From: JAHRAW01 sp965212085
GTDB taxonomy: Bacteria; Pseudomonadota; Gammaproteobacteria; Arenicellales; Poriferihabitantaceae
Direction: 5' to 3'
Length of the DNA stretch: 64,000 nucleotides
Assembly (NCBI GenBank): GCA_965212085.1
Contig: OZ243042.1
Coordinates: forward strand, 248,001-312,000
The position numbers were made by a program, and so were the translations under genes. The notes under the pieces are model-generated. The model worked only from the letters and a program-made list of their open reading frames with translations, had not been told where the DNA came from and searched no databases. Shown piece after piece: positions 62,808 through 64,000 of this stretch (its first letter is position 1; every line of letters begins with the position of its first letter).

Positions 62808-64000
62808 TGGCCGCCCCGCCCTTTCGCCATCGCCACAAACTGCCGCTCATCAAGCACGGTAATTTGCAACTTTTCGGCCTGGTCAACTTTGCTTCCGGGG
62901 TTTTCGCCGGCGATTATGTAGTCGGTGTTTTTGGAGACGCTGCCGGTTACTTTTGCGCCGAGGGATTGCAGGGTGCGTTTGGCTTCGGCGCGGGGGGTGG
63001 ACAGGGTGCCGGTCAGCACCACGGTTTTGCCGTTGAAGGCGGTGCCGGATGCGGCGGGTTTTTGTGCGCGGGGATCAAATGCCGGGGCCGGCCATTGCAC
63101 GCCGGCGGCCAATAGTTTTTCGATGACTTCGCGGTTGTGGGGCTGGTGGAAAAAGGTGACCACGCTGCGCGCCACCAGCGGGCCGATGTCGGGGATGGTT
63201 TGCAGGGTTTCTTCATCGGCGGCCATCAGGGTTTTGAGGTCCGGCAGCGCGGCGGCCAGCGACTCGGCGGTGGTTTCGCCGACCAGCGGGATGCCGAGGG
63301 CGTACAAAAAACGCGCCAGGGTGGTGCGTTTGCTTTTGCCGAGGGCGGCTATCAGGTTGGCGGCGGATTTTTGCGCCATGCGTTCGAGGGCGCCGGCCTG
63401 CGCTTCGGTGAGCGCGTACAGGTCGGCGGCGTTGTCCACGAGTTTTTCGTCAACGAGTTGTTCGACGAGTTTGTTGCCGAGTCCTTCGATGTCCATCGCG
63501 GCGCGGGCGGCGAAGTGTTTGATGTTTTCCTTGCGCTGGGCGTCGCAGTACAGGCCGCCGCTGCAGCGGGCGATGACGCCGCCGCCTTCGTGGACGATGG
63601 CGGAGCCGCATACCGGGCAGCGTTCGGGAAACTTGAAGCGGCGGGTGCGGGGGTGCTTGGGGCGCGCTTCAAGGATGACCGAGACGATTTCGGGGATGAC
63701 GTCGCCGGCGCGGCGCACGATTACGCTGTCGCCGACGCGCACGTCAAGGCGCGCGATTTCGTCTCGGTTGTGGAGGGTGGCGTTGGAGACGGTGACGCCG
63801 CCAACGAACACCGGCTTGAGGCGGGCCACCGGCGTGATGGCGCCGGTGCGCCCGACCTGGGATTCGATTTTTTCCACCACGGTGATTTCTTCTTCGGCGG
63901 GGAATTTATGCGCCAGCGCCCAGCGCGGCGCGCGCGCGGTGTGGCCGAGGGCGTCCTGCCAGTCCAGGCGCGAGACTTTATAGACCACGCCGTCAATGTC
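62804..64000 (-). CDS. ligA: NAD-dependent DNA ligase, C-terminal part (partial)
   Basis: The last 398 residues of LigA, cut by the window edge; the frame runs open to base 64000 and begins with Asp-Ile-Asp-Gly-Val-Val, a LigA segment after the adenylation Lys motif. It includes the OB fold (VGRTGAITPVARLKPV), the four-Cys zinc finger (CPVCGS then RCSGGLYCDAQ), helix-hairpin-helix repeats (DIEGLGNKLVEQLVD, TIPDIGPLVARSV) and the C-terminal BRCT domain (VVLTGTLSTPRAEAK near the end). The N-terminal AMP-binding lysine lies outside the window. Confidence 0.96.
   Translation of the reverse strand, partial: DIDGVVYKVSRLDWQDALGHTARAPRWALAHKFPAEEEITVVEKIESQVGRTGAITPVARLKPVFVGGVTVSNATLHNRDEIARLDVRVGDSVIVRRAGDVIPEIVSVILEARPKHPRTRRFKFPERCPVCGSAIVHEGGGVIARCSGGLYCDAQRKENIKHFAARAAMDIEGLGNKLVEQLVDEKLVDNAADLYALTEAQAGALERMAQKSAANLIAALGKSKRTTLARFLYALGIPLVGETTAESLAAALPDLKTLMAADEETLQTIPDIGPLVARSVVTFFHQPHNREVIEKLLAAGVQWPAPAFDPRAQKPAASGTAFNGKTVVLTGTLSTPRAEAKRTLQSLGAKVTGSVSKNTDYIIAGENPGSKVDQAEKLQITVLDERQFVAMAKGRGGQ

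Overview
The window is 64 kb of GC-rich (about 60-65% by eye) chromosomal DNA from what looks like an uncultured gammaproteobacterium. The evidence is gene order: a yafS-like methyltransferase with rnhA and dnaQ, bamD divergent from rluD, murA with hisD and hisC, and an iscR-led suf cluster. No rRNA, tRNA, CRISPR array, complete insertion sequence or integrase was recognised. The species cannot be named from sequence alone. A host-associated or marine lifestyle is only a guess, based on the giant Ig-like surface protein, the Fic protein and the many palindromic repeats.

Layout. 0-1.6 kb: end of a polar amino acid ABC transporter. 1.6-10.8 kb: housekeeping genes (methyltransferase, rnhA, dnaQ, bamD, rluD, nadC, acyl-CoA synthetase, thrC, a ClpP-fold membrane protein). 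10.9-17.8 kb, minus strand: glnK-amt, then a potABCD-type polyamine transporter whose potD and potB are separated by a 35-residue membrane ORF and a phage-type lipoprotein. 18.2-26.7 kb: a 2OG-Fe(II) oxygenase and a yejF-A-B-E-type peptide transporter carrying two extra genes, a CxxC mini-protein and a DNA methyltransferase fused to an Mrr-like nuclease domain. 26.7-28.0 kb: a low-GC island with a Walker-A remnant and a Fic protein. 28-34.3 kb: glycosyltransferases, an FkbM methyltransferase, a polysaccharide deacetylase and panB. 34.4-38.8 kb: a hendecad coiled-coil protein, hisC, hisD, murA. 38.9-45.2 kb: iscR-sufB-[parA-partner]-sufC-sufD-sufT-Rieske. 45.4 kb: coaE. 47.4-56.5 kb: one 3037-residue surface protein with a C-terminal beta-barrel. 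59.3-61.4 kb: argJ-mutT and two tiny membrane proteins. 62.5 kb to the end: a glutaredoxin-like gene and the 3' part of ligA.

Two themes stand out. First, three conserved operons (pot, yej, suf) each hold accessory genes that look mobile or defence-related and are fitted in tightly, usually by 1-4 bp start/stop overlaps. Second, a set of palindromic repeat families (A, about 67 bp, 19 copies; B, about 69 bp, 10 copies; a perfect 22-bp palindrome C; a GC-rich hairpin module D, about 150-260 bp) fills three intergenic clusters around the giant gene. One A copy and one C copy lie inside that gene and are translated in frame. Short tandem duplications (6-33 bp, often multiples of 3) are also unusually common in and between ordinary genes.
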